Below are positions 48,929-57,392 of a stretch of DNA of 64,000 nt, in pieces. Origin of the DNA: an uncultured bacterium (GTDB taxonomy: Bacteria; Vulcanimicrobiota; Xenobia; Xenobiales; Xenobiaceae). The stretch lies in assembly GCA_934621605.1 (NCBI GenBank), contig CAKTUZ010000016.1, positions 5,261 to 69,260 on the forward strand, in the 5' to 3' direction. The position numbers were made by a program, and so were the translations under genes. Positions within the stretch are counted from its first letter, which is position 1. Every line of letters begins with the position of its first letter. The notes below the pieces were generated by a model, which saw only the letters and a program-made list of their open reading frames with translations, searched no databases and was not told the DNA's origin.

Positions 48929-49930
48929 ATGAAGCGATTAGCCTTTGTGATAGGCTCTGTGATAATTGTTGGCATATTAGCAATTTTGTTAATTCCTGAT
49001 ATGCGCAGAGGGCTCTTCGGTGTTTCTATGCCTTTGAAGCTTCAAGAGGGTAAGACCGATGTTGTTAATGTAGTTTCCATGCTTTTGAACGGTCGCGAAA
49101 TAAGAGGATTGAGTGCTGAACCGAACTTGGAAATAGATGACAGTGTTCAGCCCGATGTTTATGATTTAGCTCTCAGCTTTATTGAAAAAACGGAGCGTGG
49201 CGGAGCTCAGCCCGTAGTTAACTATTTGATTAAAGAAGCCAAATTGGCCCAGATCGGTGTCAATAAGTCGGTTTCGTTTTTAGAAAATATTTTTACTATG
49301 CGTTTAAGTCCTAAAGGCATTATTGAGGGATTTGAGCTTATAAAAGGACGTAAATCCAATTTGGTAGACGATGTGCATACCGCTCAGCTTTTATCTTCCC
49401 TGTGGATTGGTCGTCCCAATAGCAGAGTTCATATAGGTGAACCCTGGGACGGTCGCTGGGTTATAAATTATCCCTTGGATACGGTTTCAGGTAAATCTTT
49501 AGTTTTAGAACATCGTCTTAAATATTCTATTGCTGATATTCGTCATGATGAAAACGGCATGGATGTCGCCCAAATCAACTATATAGGCTCTATTGTAGTC
49601 AGTCCTAAGGAAAAACTGCCTGAAAATTTGGAAGTTTTGGGCAAAGGACGTATCGAAGGTCAGGCCTATATGAATCTGAAGGACGGTTCTGTAATTGTCG
49701 CCGATGATAGAACTGTTTGGGTGTACGCTGTGCGCTTTTTGGACGAAGATATGGAAGATTTAAGAATCTTTGATCGCAAAAGTCGTATTTTCAGACCCAG
49801 GATTGTGCCTAAGGCCGGAGCTGGATTTAGCAGTGCTATGCCTAAAGATGGGGAAGTTCCCGGCTTGAATCAGTTGGAAAAAGAAACTGAAGCTGCAGTT
49901 AATTCTGAAGCTGGTCATTCCAAGAAGTAG
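48929..49930 (+). CDS. Membrane-anchored protein, unknown function
   Basis: 333-aa product with one N-terminal helix (about residues 5-22, RLAFVIGSVIIVGILAILLI) and an outside domain of mixed alpha/beta. Segments such as MRLSPKGIIEGFELIKGR, NYPLDTVSGKSLVLEHRLKYSIADI and AQINYIGSIVVSPKEKL resemble an all-beta C-terminal half. No catalytic motif. ATG at 48929 (MKRL) chosen because GGGAAG precedes it; ATG at 48914 is possible. Followed by a terminator and a FtsB-like gene. Confidence 0.78.
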   Translation: MKRLAFVIGSVIIVGILAILLIPDMRRGLFGVSMPLKLQEGKTDVVNVVSMLLNGREIRGLSAEPNLEIDDSVQPDVYDLALSFIEKTERGGAQPVVNYLIKEAKLAQIGVNKSVSFLENIFTMRLSPKGIIEGFELIKGRKSNLVDDVHTAQLLSSLWIGRPNSRVHIGEPWDGRWVINYPLDTVSGKSLVLEHRLKYSIADIRHDENGMDVAQINYIGSIVVSPKEKLPENLEVLGKGRIEGQAYMNLKDGSVIVADDRTVWVYAVRFLDEDMEDLRIFDRKSRIFRPRIVPKAGAGFSSAMPKDGEVPGLNQLEKETEAAVNSEAGHSKK

Positions 49931-49954
49931 TTATTAATAATTAAAACTAAGCAG

Positions 49955-49994
49955 GCCAGATCGTCTTCAGAGTATGGCGATTTGGCTTTTTTTT
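49955..49994 (+). terminator. Rho-independent terminator
   Basis: A 9-bp stem (49955-49963 with 49978-49986, one G-U) is followed by eight Ts. It ends the transcript of the membrane-anchored gene before the FtsB-like gene. Confidence 0.85.
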
Positions 49995-50100
49995 GTCAAT
50001 TTTTGGAGGTAGGACTTAAAAAGCAGGAAACAGTTCAGGGCAAAGGAGAATACTTCCACGGTTTCTTTTGTCGGGGGTGGGGGCATTTTCTTCCGATAGA

Positions 50101-50541
50101 ATGGCCGGGGCAGTTTTGATAACGAAACTTAGGCGTTTTTTTAGGTCTTCTCTTTTTATCAACGGTGCATTTGGCATTGTGCTTCTGGTGTTACTCACTG
50201 TGGGTATTTATTACGGTTGCGTAATTATTTCCGAACAGCGTCAAGAGTATCGCAATAAGTTGGCTCAGTTGGAGGAGTGTGAGCGCGATATTGCTCAAGC
50301 TCAAGCCGAAGTAAATATTTTGGAAAAGAAAAAGGCCCGTTTACAGCAAGCTGACGGAATTAAAGATGCGGCCAGAGAGAAGCTAGGTATGGTCAGTAAG
50401 GGCGAGGTTGCCTATGTTGTTAAGGGAATGGCTAACGACGAATCGGTTTCCGGCAAGAAAAAAATTTCGGCCGGAACTTATGAGCCTGGCCGCAGACCTT
50501 CAGGCTTTTTCTTTGCTTTCTTTGGTCCTTTGATTTTCTGA
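50101..50541 (+). CDS. FtsB/DivIC septum-formation initiator-family protein
   Basis: 146-aa bitopic membrane protein of the divisome. A short N-terminus, one transmembrane helix (about residues 20-43), a coiled coil (QRQEYRNKLAQLEECERDI to KKKARLQQ) and the conserved family end DGIKDAAREKLGMVSKGEVAYVV. FtsB/DivIC links early and late divisome parts. An unusual 40-residue C-terminal tail follows, ending FFFAFFGPLIF. ATG at 50101 without a clear ribosome binding site. A terminator follows. Confidence 0.9.
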   Translation: MAGAVLITKLRRFFRSSLFINGAFGIVLLVLLTVGIYYGCVIISEQRQEYRNKLAQLEECERDIAQAQAEVNILEKKKARLQQADGIKDAAREKLGMVSKGEVAYVVKGMANDESVSGKKKISAGTYEPGRRPSGFFFAFFGPLIF

Positions 50542-50551
50542 TTTTTATACT

Positions 50552-50602
50552 AAAAAAGGACGGACAACTGGAATTGTATTTTCGGTTGTCCGTCCTTTTT
50601 TT
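50552..50602 (+). terminator. Bidirectional terminator
   Basis: A long stem (50552-50568 with 50585-50602) is flanked by A and T runs and serves both the FtsB-like gene (plus) and the convergent L,D-transpeptidase gene (minus). Confidence 0.92.
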
Positions 50603-50612
50603 ATCTTAAAGT

Positions 50613-52388
50613 TTAAGGCCAGTAACGTTTAAGAATGGGATCATCTTCATCACCTTTAAATATACACACTTGGGTGCCGACATTGACGCGCTCATAAAGA
50701 TCTTCAATATCAGGAATGGTCATGCGCATACAACCGTGAGAAGCTTTGGTCCCTACCGTATAGGGATAAGGAGTACCGTGGAAACCTACAGAATCACCAA
50801 AACCTATCCAACGTGTTCCCAGTGGATTATTGGGGCCGGGAGGGATTTGTTTGGCGTCTTTGGCCCATTCAGAATTGGGAGGAAGCCAAGCGGGGTCTTT
50901 AGCCATATCGGAAATAAAATAAGCTCCTATAGGAGTGGGGTGCTCATCTACTCCTATAGCCACTTGGTAATAGCGAGTGTTATTGGCTTCGTCAACTAAT
51001 ACCAAAGAATATTGAGACAAATTGACATATAAACGGGTACTTAAAGCGCTAGTCACCAAAACGCCTGCTATACCGTCTTGACCTAAGTTAGCTTCAGCTT
51101 GCAAACGCATAACCGCTTCTTTAGTCTGTTTGTCAAACTTGCCTTTAACGTAATCTTCTTGTAAGTATCCGCGCAGAGCCAGGCGACGTTGCAACTCGGC
51201 TACGTCATCACCTACAGCGCCTAAACCTAAGGGAGCCTGTCCGTATTTTTCAGTAGTATTCAATCCGAAGGTTATGCCGCGTTTGGTAGATAAACCAAAA
51301 TTGTCATAGACTATAACTTCCGCTAAATGGGTGCCTTCATATAGTGTAGGCAATTTGTAGCGATAGTTAAGCGTCTTTTTTGCCGAATCACCTGGAGAAA
51401 CAGCTGTAGACTCTGAATTGCTTTCCTGCTCTCGGGTTGAAACCACTTCTTTGCTCATTTGTCCGTCAGCTTCTACTTTCAGTAAGGTTACTTCCGTATT
51501 ATTGATACTCTGGCGTAAGATGCCGTCTATATAAATATCTAATTTAGCTACTCCGGAATCGGCGTCGGTAGCTTTGACGTCCAGAGTGAGAGTTTTGTTG
51601 ATAAAAATAGTGTACGGATCTTTAGGGCCTATATCTATGCGTTCGTGACTTTTTCCGTTAGCTGTAGTAACTGGAGGTTGTTCTATAACCACTTCTACTT
51701 GGGGAGGTTCGAAGTCGCAAAGAAATTCGCGTTGGCCGGAAATAGAGTTGCCGGCTTCGTCGTGTACATTCCAATCTATAACGCAGAGGCCGCGCTTAGT
51801 AGGCAAAGTTAAGCTGAAAAAGCCTTTTTCGTTGGCTTGAGCCGTTACGGTATGTTCTCCTATGGAGGCTGTCACTACTGCACCTGGTTGATCGGCAGTT
51901 CCTTGCAAAGTAATTTTAGTCTTATTGGATTTGTAACCAGCCACAGGATGGGAAATACTGACTTTGGGGGGCACAGTATCTATGGCGATTAGCCATCGTT
52001 CGTCATATTGACCGGATTTTATGGCAAAAATATGCTCTCCGTCGGCTAAATCACCCGGTTGAGCTGAAGCACGTCCCAATAACCAATCGTTGCTGACTTT
52101 TAATTCCTGTCCGTCGACAGTGATCTGTATGGGAGCCGGAGGTAAACCTGAGTAATTGACGCAAAAGTTGGGAGAAGAATTGGATATGGCCAATTTCATA
52201 CCTACCTTGGGAGCTTGTGCCGCCAGGTTCAAGTCGCCTATGGTGACACTATCAATCTGAAAATGGCCCGATTTATAAAAATAAAGCGATATTACTAGAA
52301 GCAACACAAAACCGACGGCTATTGCAACTATGGGAACAACCTCCCATGCAAAGCCTTTTTTGCTTTGCGCCGATTGACAAGTAGTCAT
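50613..52388 (-). CDS. L,D-transpeptidase (YkuD) with peptidoglycan-binding and Ig-like regions
   Basis: 591-aa cell-wall cross-linker. One N-terminal transmembrane helix (about residues 16-36), an Ig-like region (about 70-370) with HPVAGYKSNKTKITLQGTA and LDVKATDADSGVAKLDIYIDG, a peptidoglycan-binding domain (GDDVAELQRRLALRGYL, about 392-450), and the YkuD catalytic domain with the nucleophile in SHGCMRM (about 549-555) and HGTPYPYTVG before it. It makes 3-3 cross-links or attaches wall proteins. ATG at 52388. Normal catalytic residues. Confidence 0.93.
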   Translation of the reverse strand: MTTCQSAQSKKGFAWEVVPIVAIAVGFVLLLVISLYFYKSGHFQIDSVTIGDLNLAAQAPKVGMKLAISNSSPNFCVNYSGLPPAPIQITVDGQELKVSNDWLLGRASAQPGDLADGEHIFAIKSGQYDERWLIAIDTVPPKVSISHPVAGYKSNKTKITLQGTADQPGAVVTASIGEHTVTAQANEKGFFSLTLPTKRGLCVIDWNVHDEAGNSISGQREFLCDFEPPQVEVVIEQPPVTTANGKSHERIDIGPKDPYTIFINKTLTLDVKATDADSGVAKLDIYIDGILRQSINNTEVTLLKVEADGQMSKEVVSTREQESNSESTAVSPGDSAKKTLNYRYKLPTLYEGTHLAEVIVYDNFGLSTKRGITFGLNTTEKYGQAPLGLGAVGDDVAELQRRLALRGYLQEDYVKGKFDKQTKEAVMRLQAEANLGQDGIAGVLVTSALSTRLYVNLSQYSLVLVDEANNTRYYQVAIGVDEHPTPIGAYFISDMAKDPAWLPPNSEWAKDAKQIPPGPNNPLGTRWIGFGDSVGFHGTPYPYTVGTKASHGCMRMTIPDIEDLYERVNVGTQVCIFKGDEDDPILKRYWP

Positions 52389-52417
52389 GATGTAAAAAGC
52401 TGTCCGCCCAAAATCAG

Positions 52418-52951
52418 TTATGCTTTTTTGTTTAATAAAAAATACAGCCCTGTAAAAACTTTGAGATCGACTTGAATACCGGCAGCCATTTTGATCTTAA
52501 GCCATTCTTCGACGTCGTCTAAAGGCACCAAATGTACTTGGATCTTTTCGCTGCTGTCTCCACCGCCGGAACCGACTTTTTTGATACCCTGGGCTAAATA
52601 GAAAGTAATAATTTCCGAAGTAATGCCCGCCGAGGCCGGACCTTCGGTTAAATAAATCATCTTTTCGGCTCGGTAGCCGGTCTCTTCTTCCAGTTCGCGC
52701 TGGGCTGCTTCTTCCAAACTCTCGGAATGGCAATCGGCTTTATCTCCGACTAAGCCGGCCGGAAATTCAATAACTCTTCCGTGACAAGGAATACGCTCTT
52801 GCTCTACTAACACCACTTCATTGTTAGGAGTACAGGCTACCATAGCTACAATGCCGGTGACATTTTTGCTGCGCTTGGCATATTCCCAGCGCCCTTCGCG
52901 CACTAAATCTATAAATTTACCTGCATAAAGAACTTCTGTATTATCTGTCAT
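52418..52951 (-). CDS. Nudix hydrolase, ADP-ribose pyrophosphatase-like
   Basis: 177-aa Nudix enzyme. The box is GDKADCHSESLEEAAQRELEEETGY (positions about 71-95), with the REL-x-EE-x-G core intact; the spacing between the first Gly and the first Glu is two residues longer than the G-x5-E consensus. VLVEQERIPCHGRVIEFPAGLVG before the box matches ADP-ribose or nucleotide-sugar pyrophosphatases. It lies 29 bp before the L,D-transpeptidase on the same strand. ATG at 52951. Confidence 0.9.
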   Translation of the reverse strand: MTDNTEVLYAGKFIDLVREGRWEYAKRSKNVTGIVAMVACTPNNEVVLVEQERIPCHGRVIEFPAGLVGDKADCHSESLEEAAQRELEEETGYRAEKMIYLTEGPASAGITSEIITFYLAQGIKKVGSGGGDSSEKIQVHLVPLDDVEEWLKIKMAAGIQVDLKVFTGLYFLLNKKA

Positions 52952-53048
52952 TATAAACTATATCTCCAGAAAGGCCGCTCAATTCTAGCTGCCGATTGCA
53001 AAACCTGCAGCAGGTTGGCAGAGTACCTTTCGATTGACAATAAACTTT

Positions 53049-54347
53049 TCACTGCTTCAAAGTTACGCTTTGATTCAATTCGTCGATAATATATTCCTGA
53101 TAACCGAAATCGGGGTTGGCGCTGTAGCCTGCTAGTATCTCCTCTATGGTGAGGGCTTGCTCCGGCTGAGTAGGAAAAAGAGCACTTTGCAAAGCCGGAG
53201 CTAATCCTGAAGGTAGTCCGTCAGAACCCCATAACAAATCTTGCCCTGGCACGAAGCCTACTTGATCGATAAGCATACGTAACGGATTGTTGTATCTGCA
53301 CCAAGTAGGACTGAGCTTATTTGCGTAAAGTGACGAATCGTCGTTAAAATTGGGTTGCATACATAGCTTTACTCCCAGTTCTTTGCACTTTCGAGCTTGC
53401 GCCAAAGTAATAAATTGACAATGCTCGAGACGCAGCTTAAAGCTACAGCCTGTAGGCAGAGGATAGCAACTTTGCAAAATGCGCAGCACTTGATCTATAG
53501 CTCTGTCACCTATAGTATGAATAGCTGTATCAGTTTCCAAAACTATGCACTTTTGCAAAATGTCGGCCAGCTCGCTGTCCTCATAAATCAAAACAGGATG
53601 GCCGCCTTGAATATATCCTGCACTTAAGGCGGCAGTGCCGGCTCCTAAAGCTCCGTCGGCAAAAAGTTTGACTCGCTTTCTTTCGGCTGCTGTCACTGTA
53701 AGTTTGTCGTTCTGCAGCTTGGGGTGAACTTGAGTTATAGTCGGTACTGGTGAAAGCTGAATGGGCGGTTTTGTTCCAATTACATTTGCCTGTTCGCTTT
53801 CACACCAAGGCCGACGAGTTTTTATCTTAAAATCGCCACATAGTTTGGCGTCGCAAGCATATGGAAGTGTATACATCATATCTTCAGCGCCGTAAAGTCC
53901 GGCTTGGCGTAATTCATGTATACAGCGTTTAAAGGCCGGAATTAACTGCTCGGTGCTTAAACATAGGTCTAGACTTTTTGAGAAAAATAAAAAGAGCCTA
54001 GCCATTTCTTTTTCAGCTTGTCGGGCTGTTTGTGGGTAAGGTTCCAGGTGTGCTTCCCTAAGTAAGTTGGCGGCCTTGGCATTGCAAGTAAAGCCGTGCA
54101 AACAGTGATTGATAAGAATAAGCGGCGGAAAAGAGCGTAAGTCGGCTGCGGCCAGTTTTATAACGTCGTTGCGCAAACCGACAATTACGCTTAGATTATC
54201 GTTTGGAGCTATCTGGCTGCGCAAATAAGCCAACAAATCTTCTTTGGAAGTGTATTGACCGACATAAGGGAAAGTGCTCAGCATGGCGCTGAAGCTAAGG
54301 TGGTTATGATGGTCAAAGATTAAAGGAAGATGCTCCACATGCGACAT
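53049..54347 (-). CDS. Amidohydrolase-family protein (YtcJ-like)
   Basis: 432-aa metal-dependent hydrolase. N-terminal HHNH metal motif in FDHHNHLSFSA (about residues 11-21), KLFADGALGAGTAALSAGY (about 229-247), AIHTIGDRAIDQVL (about 275), RLEHCQF (about 309) and WGSDGLPSG (about 373). This follows the YtcJ/exoenzyme regulatory pattern. Substrate unknown. Stop and start lie 17 bp from the secreted gene upstream, so co-transcription is likely. ATG at 54347. Confidence 0.9.
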   Translation of the reverse strand: MSHVEHLPLIFDHHNHLSFSAMLSTFPYVGQYTSKEDLLAYLRSQIAPNDNLSVIVGLRNDVIKLAAADLRSFPPLILINHCLHGFTCNAKAANLLREAHLEPYPQTARQAEKEMARLFLFFSKSLDLCLSTEQLIPAFKRCIHELRQAGLYGAEDMMYTLPYACDAKLCGDFKIKTRRPWCESEQANVIGTKPPIQLSPVPTITQVHPKLQNDKLTVTAAERKRVKLFADGALGAGTAALSAGYIQGGHPVLIYEDSELADILQKCIVLETDTAIHTIGDRAIDQVLRILQSCYPLPTGCSFKLRLEHCQFITLAQARKCKELGVKLCMQPNFNDDSSLYANKLSPTWCRYNNPLRMLIDQVGFVPGQDLLWGSDGLPSGLAPALQSALFPTQPEQALTIEEILAGYSANPDFGYQEYIIDELNQSVTLKQ

Positions 54348-54364
54348 GGTTTGACTTTATCTTT

Positions 54365-55072
54365 TTATTCGTGTTCGTGAGAAATCCATTGGCTAAGTTT
54401 TAAAGTTTTGTTTTCAGCGGTAAATTTAGCATGGCCGCGTTTAGGCGTAGTGTTTTCGTCATAATCAAAGACTTTACCCACGATATAACTCGGTTTGAGT
54501 TGGCCACTTGGATTGGTTAAAGTATCGATCCAGCGAGCCTTAGGGCCGTAATCTTGGGGCAACTCACTCCAGTAAAAGGTATTGTCGAATCCTTTACTCA
54601 GCAGACACCGGTTGGCTTCGTAAGTGAGACTGCGTTTATTATTATCCCAAGTCCAAATAGCAAAGACGGCAGGGCGTACGTCAGATCTGGGCACAGAAAC
54701 AAAGATCTGCGGCTTGTCGCCCTTTATTTGTCCGGCCATTTCTAAATTAGAGGTTCCCCACACAAAAAAGCCCATAGCACGAGGGTTTTCTAAAGAGTCA
54801 ATCTCCGGACTCTTACCTAAAACTTTACCACTGCGATCGGTGACTATCAATTTGGCGAAAGCATTATCATCTTGATCAACTTTAAATACTTTAAGACCAA
54901 TATTTTCGGGAATGTTGTCGCCAGTTAGATCAGCTTTGATAGTTTGCACGATTTGACCAACTTTGTAAGGCGGCGGATCTTGAGCAGCTTGAGCTGGACT
55001 TATAAGCCACAAGCCTGCAGTCAAAATTCCTAAACAAGCGGTAGAGGTGTAAGCAATTTTTTTTAAATCCAT
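54365..55072 (-). CDS. Secreted protein with FG-GAP-like segment
   Basis: 235-aa product with a signal peptide (about residues 1-29, ending AQAAQ). Then a DLTGDNIPENIGLKVF segment similar to calcium-binding FG-GAP/VCBS loops (DxTGDxxPE), and a beta-rich remainder. Only one such repeat, so it is not a full propeller. ATG at 55072 with AAGGGGG upstream; 17 bp from the amidohydrolase gene. Function unknown. Confidence 0.75.
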   Translation of the reverse strand: MDLKKIAYTSTACLGILTAGLWLISPAQAAQDPPPYKVGQIVQTIKADLTGDNIPENIGLKVFKVDQDDNAFAKLIVTDRSGKVLGKSPEIDSLENPRAMGFFVWGTSNLEMAGQIKGDKPQIFVSVPRSDVRPAVFAIWTWDNNKRSLTYEANRCLLSKGFDNTFYWSELPQDYGPKARWIDTLTNPSGQLKPSYIVGKVFDYDENTTPKRGHAKFTAENKTLKLSQWISHEHE

Positions 55073-55169
55073 AAAGTAAAACCCCCTTGAAAAAAAAATA
55101 GACAAATCCGAGCGGATCCTTCTTGATAACTATAGCTTTCCTTTGCCGTTGCTTCGATCTTCTTTGGGC

Positions 55170-55214
55170 AAAAAAATCCCGGCACTACTTGGCTTAGGTA
55201 ATAAGTAGACCGGG
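55170..55214 (-). terminator. Rho-independent terminator after the phosphoesterase gene
   Basis: A stem of CCGGG with CCCGG plus five further pairs across a small internal loop (55178-55214), followed on the minus strand by ATTTTTTT. It lies about 30 bp past the stop codon of the phosphoesterase gene at 55245. Confidence 0.8.
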
Positions 55215-55244
55215 TTGTTCCGCAATAATGTGAATTAATGTTGT

Positions 55245-55958
55245 TTAGAAAAGCTCAGGGGGAGTTAACTTGCTACCATCCCAAATGAGCGCAGGTTTAA
55301 AATCTAAGTAGTCAGCTGAAGTTAGGTAATAATTTATTCCGTTCTGACTATAGCTCAAACCGGGTTTAGTATAGTTGTGGATATGGCCAAAAACGCAAGC
55401 GTCTACTTTATATTTCTCCAAAAGAGCACTAAATTCGCTACTTTGCATGGCGCCGGCTTGGGGAGGATAGTGCATCATGGCTAGGCGCAAATGGGCTTGC
55501 GGATCCAAGCTTTTTAAACCTAATTCCAGCCTGGCCAATTCGCGTTGAAAGATCTTCTCGTCTTGGGCGTTATATTCCGGAGAAGTAGGCAAAGCCCAGC
55601 CTCGCGAACCACAAACGCTAACTCCGTCAATATTGACGGAATCATTTTGCACAAAAATAAGCTCGGGATAAGTATCTCTCAAGCGGCTGATACTTTGCCA
55701 CCAATAATCATGGTTGCCTCTAATGAGCACTTTTTTGCCACTTAAAGAGGTAAGCCAATGTAAATCTTGCTGAGCTTCTGGTGGACGCATGGCCCAAGAT
55801 ATATCGCCGGCTATTAAAACAATATCATCTGTTTTAATAAGAGCGTTCCAGTTATCGGCAATCTTCTGCCAGTGGTAGCGCCATTTCTCGCCAAAAATAT
55901 CCATGGCCTTGTCATTGCCGAAAGATAAATGTAGATCACTTAATGCGTAAATATTCAA
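55245..55958 (-). CDS. Calcineurin-like metallophosphoesterase
   Basis: 237-aa metal-dependent phosphoesterase. Metal ligands: SDLHLSFG (about residues 7-14), GDISW (about 52), GNHDYWW (about 80-86), MMHYPP (about 163) and FGHIHN (about 193-198). No signal peptide, so cytoplasmic; the family includes YkuE and bacterial UDP-diacylglucosamine hydrolases. TTG at 55958 is my choice; TTG at 55976 is an alternative. Separate from the secreted phosphoesterase that follows on the other strand. Confidence 0.88.
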   Translation of the reverse strand: MNIYALSDLHLSFGNDKAMDIFGEKWRYHWQKIADNWNALIKTDDIVLIAGDISWAMRPPEAQQDLHWLTSLSGKKVLIRGNHDYWWQSISRLRDTYPELIFVQNDSVNIDGVSVCGSRGWALPTSPEYNAQDEKIFQRELARLELGLKSLDPQAHLRLAMMHYPPQAGAMQSSEFSALLEKYKVDACVFGHIHNYTKPGLSYSQNGINYYLTSADYLDFKPALIWDGSKLTPPELF

Positions 55959-56095
55959 AACACCGCAATTATACAAAGACTTATTTTTTTGCGCAAGATA
56001 GGCAGAAAAATTTCTTTTTTCAGTTGAAACAAAGGTTGAAAAAAAAATTGCTTAAATAGTTTTAACTAAAAAATTATGAAAGGCCAACAAGAAAT

Positions 56096-57310
56096 ATGCG
56101 TTCAAGCAAAAAAGTACTGAGTTTGCTAACCGTTTTGCTTTTGCTCTTTGTTTCGGTTGCTTATGCCAAGCCGATTGATAAAAAAGCGGTTTCCAAAACC
56201 CAAAGCCTCTCTTTTATCCATTGGTCGGATATTCACTTAGGTGATGAATGTACACCCCGTTCCATTTGGGATGAAGCTTTTAGTGCCGGCCGTCGAGACG
56301 ACTTAGCTTCTTTTTACATTTTAAGCGGTGACTTGGTTGACAATAAAAAAATTGACAACTTGCAATTTAATAAGCGGGTAGCTGATTTTTGTTCTGCTTA
56401 CTTGGAGCCCTTAGTTAAAGATGGTAAGCCGGTATTGGTAACTTACGGTAACAACGATTTTTATATAAATTACAGTACCGATCCAGAAAATATGCGTCCT
56501 ACTATGGATTTATGGCGTCAAGCTATGGGTGAAAAATATTATTTGGATGAATTGGGCAACGGTGTTTACCCTGAACGTATTGGCGGTCTTACTTGGATTA
56601 GCCTTAATTCCCTCATTTTCTCTTCTATAAATTCTTGCTCGCCTCTTGAACTTAAGAGCCAGCGCGAGCGCACTTTAAGTTGGGTGGAAGCTGCTCTGTC
56701 GGCAGTTCCAGAAAATTCGACGGCAGTTATCGTTTGCCACGTGCCACCTTGTACCGATTCTTACAATCATAAAGCTATGTGGGATGAGGAATCCTTAAAA
56801 ACTTTTCATAAAATTTTATCTAATATCGATTGCCATGTAATAATTACTTCCGGTCATACTCATCGCAATGAATTACATACCCTTTGCATAAGTGAAATTG
56901 AAACGGTACCTATAATTGTTGTAGGTTCAATAGCTCAGAAGTATGGATATTATGCCAATTATCGACGTACTACTTGGGAATTTAATAAGCAAACCGGTTT
57001 AGCTGAAAATTTGAGTTGGGACTTAAATTATGTAAATCAGGAAAAGGGTAATCGTAGCGAAGTAGTGGAGGGGCCTACTCTGCCTAAAACTTGGCTCGAT
57101 TTTCGTAGTCAACTTGCCGAAGACGATGAAGCTTACCAATATTACTTGCGCGATTTCTACTCTTGTGAAGACAACTGGTCTAAGCTTACTTCCGATCAAA
57201 AATTGCGTTGTGAATTAGTTGAAGAAGTATTTGTCAATACAGGTTTGGAAGGTTGCGATCCTGCTGTTGATGAGGCAAAAGAAGTCGAAGAAGAGGCTGA
57301 AGCCGCTTAA
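56096..57310 (+). CDS. Secreted metallophosphoesterase (acid sphingomyelinase-like)
   Basis: 404-aa protein with a signal peptide (about residues 1-24). Metal motifs: WSDIHLGDE (about 43-51), LSGDLVDN (about 79-86), YGNNDFYI (about 120-127; the usual GNHD is GNND), CHVPPC and SGHTHRNE (about 256-263). The architecture matches secreted sphingomyelinase-like phosphodiesterases and acid phosphatases. The C-terminus is a helical, acidic tail (EAKEVEEEAEAA). ATG at 56096. Likely scavenges phosphate or lipid phosphodiesters outside the cell. Confidence 0.87.
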   Translation: MRSSKKVLSLLTVLLLLFVSVAYAKPIDKKAVSKTQSLSFIHWSDIHLGDECTPRSIWDEAFSAGRRDDLASFYILSGDLVDNKKIDNLQFNKRVADFCSAYLEPLVKDGKPVLVTYGNNDFYINYSTDPENMRPTMDLWRQAMGEKYYLDELGNGVYPERIGGLTWISLNSLIFSSINSCSPLELKSQRERTLSWVEAALSAVPENSTAVIVCHVPPCTDSYNHKAMWDEESLKTFHKILSNIDCHVIITSGHTHRNELHTLCISEIETVPIIVVGSIAQKYGYYANYRRTTWEFNKQTGLAENLSWDLNYVNQEKGNRSEVVEGPTLPKTWLDFRSQLAEDDEAYQYYLRDFYSCEDNWSKLTSDQKLRCELVEEVFVNTGLEGCDPAVDEAKEVEEEAEAA

Positions 57311-57348
57311 TTAGAACCAACTCAGTAGAAGTGGTGTGGTAAACAAAC

Positions 57349-57392
57349 GTCCGCTCTTTTTCCCACAATGAAAACAGAGCGGACATTTTTTT
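57349..57392 (+). terminator. Terminator after the secreted phosphoesterase gene
   Basis: An 8-bp GC-rich stem (57349-57356 with 57377-57384) and a run of seven Ts that touches the mfd stop codon. It probably serves both convergent genes. Confidence 0.85.

Noticed and set aside
52950..53048. Small hairpin (AACCTG...CAGGTT) after the amidohydrolase gene
   Set aside because: Only six base pairs and no T-run; too weak to call a terminator.
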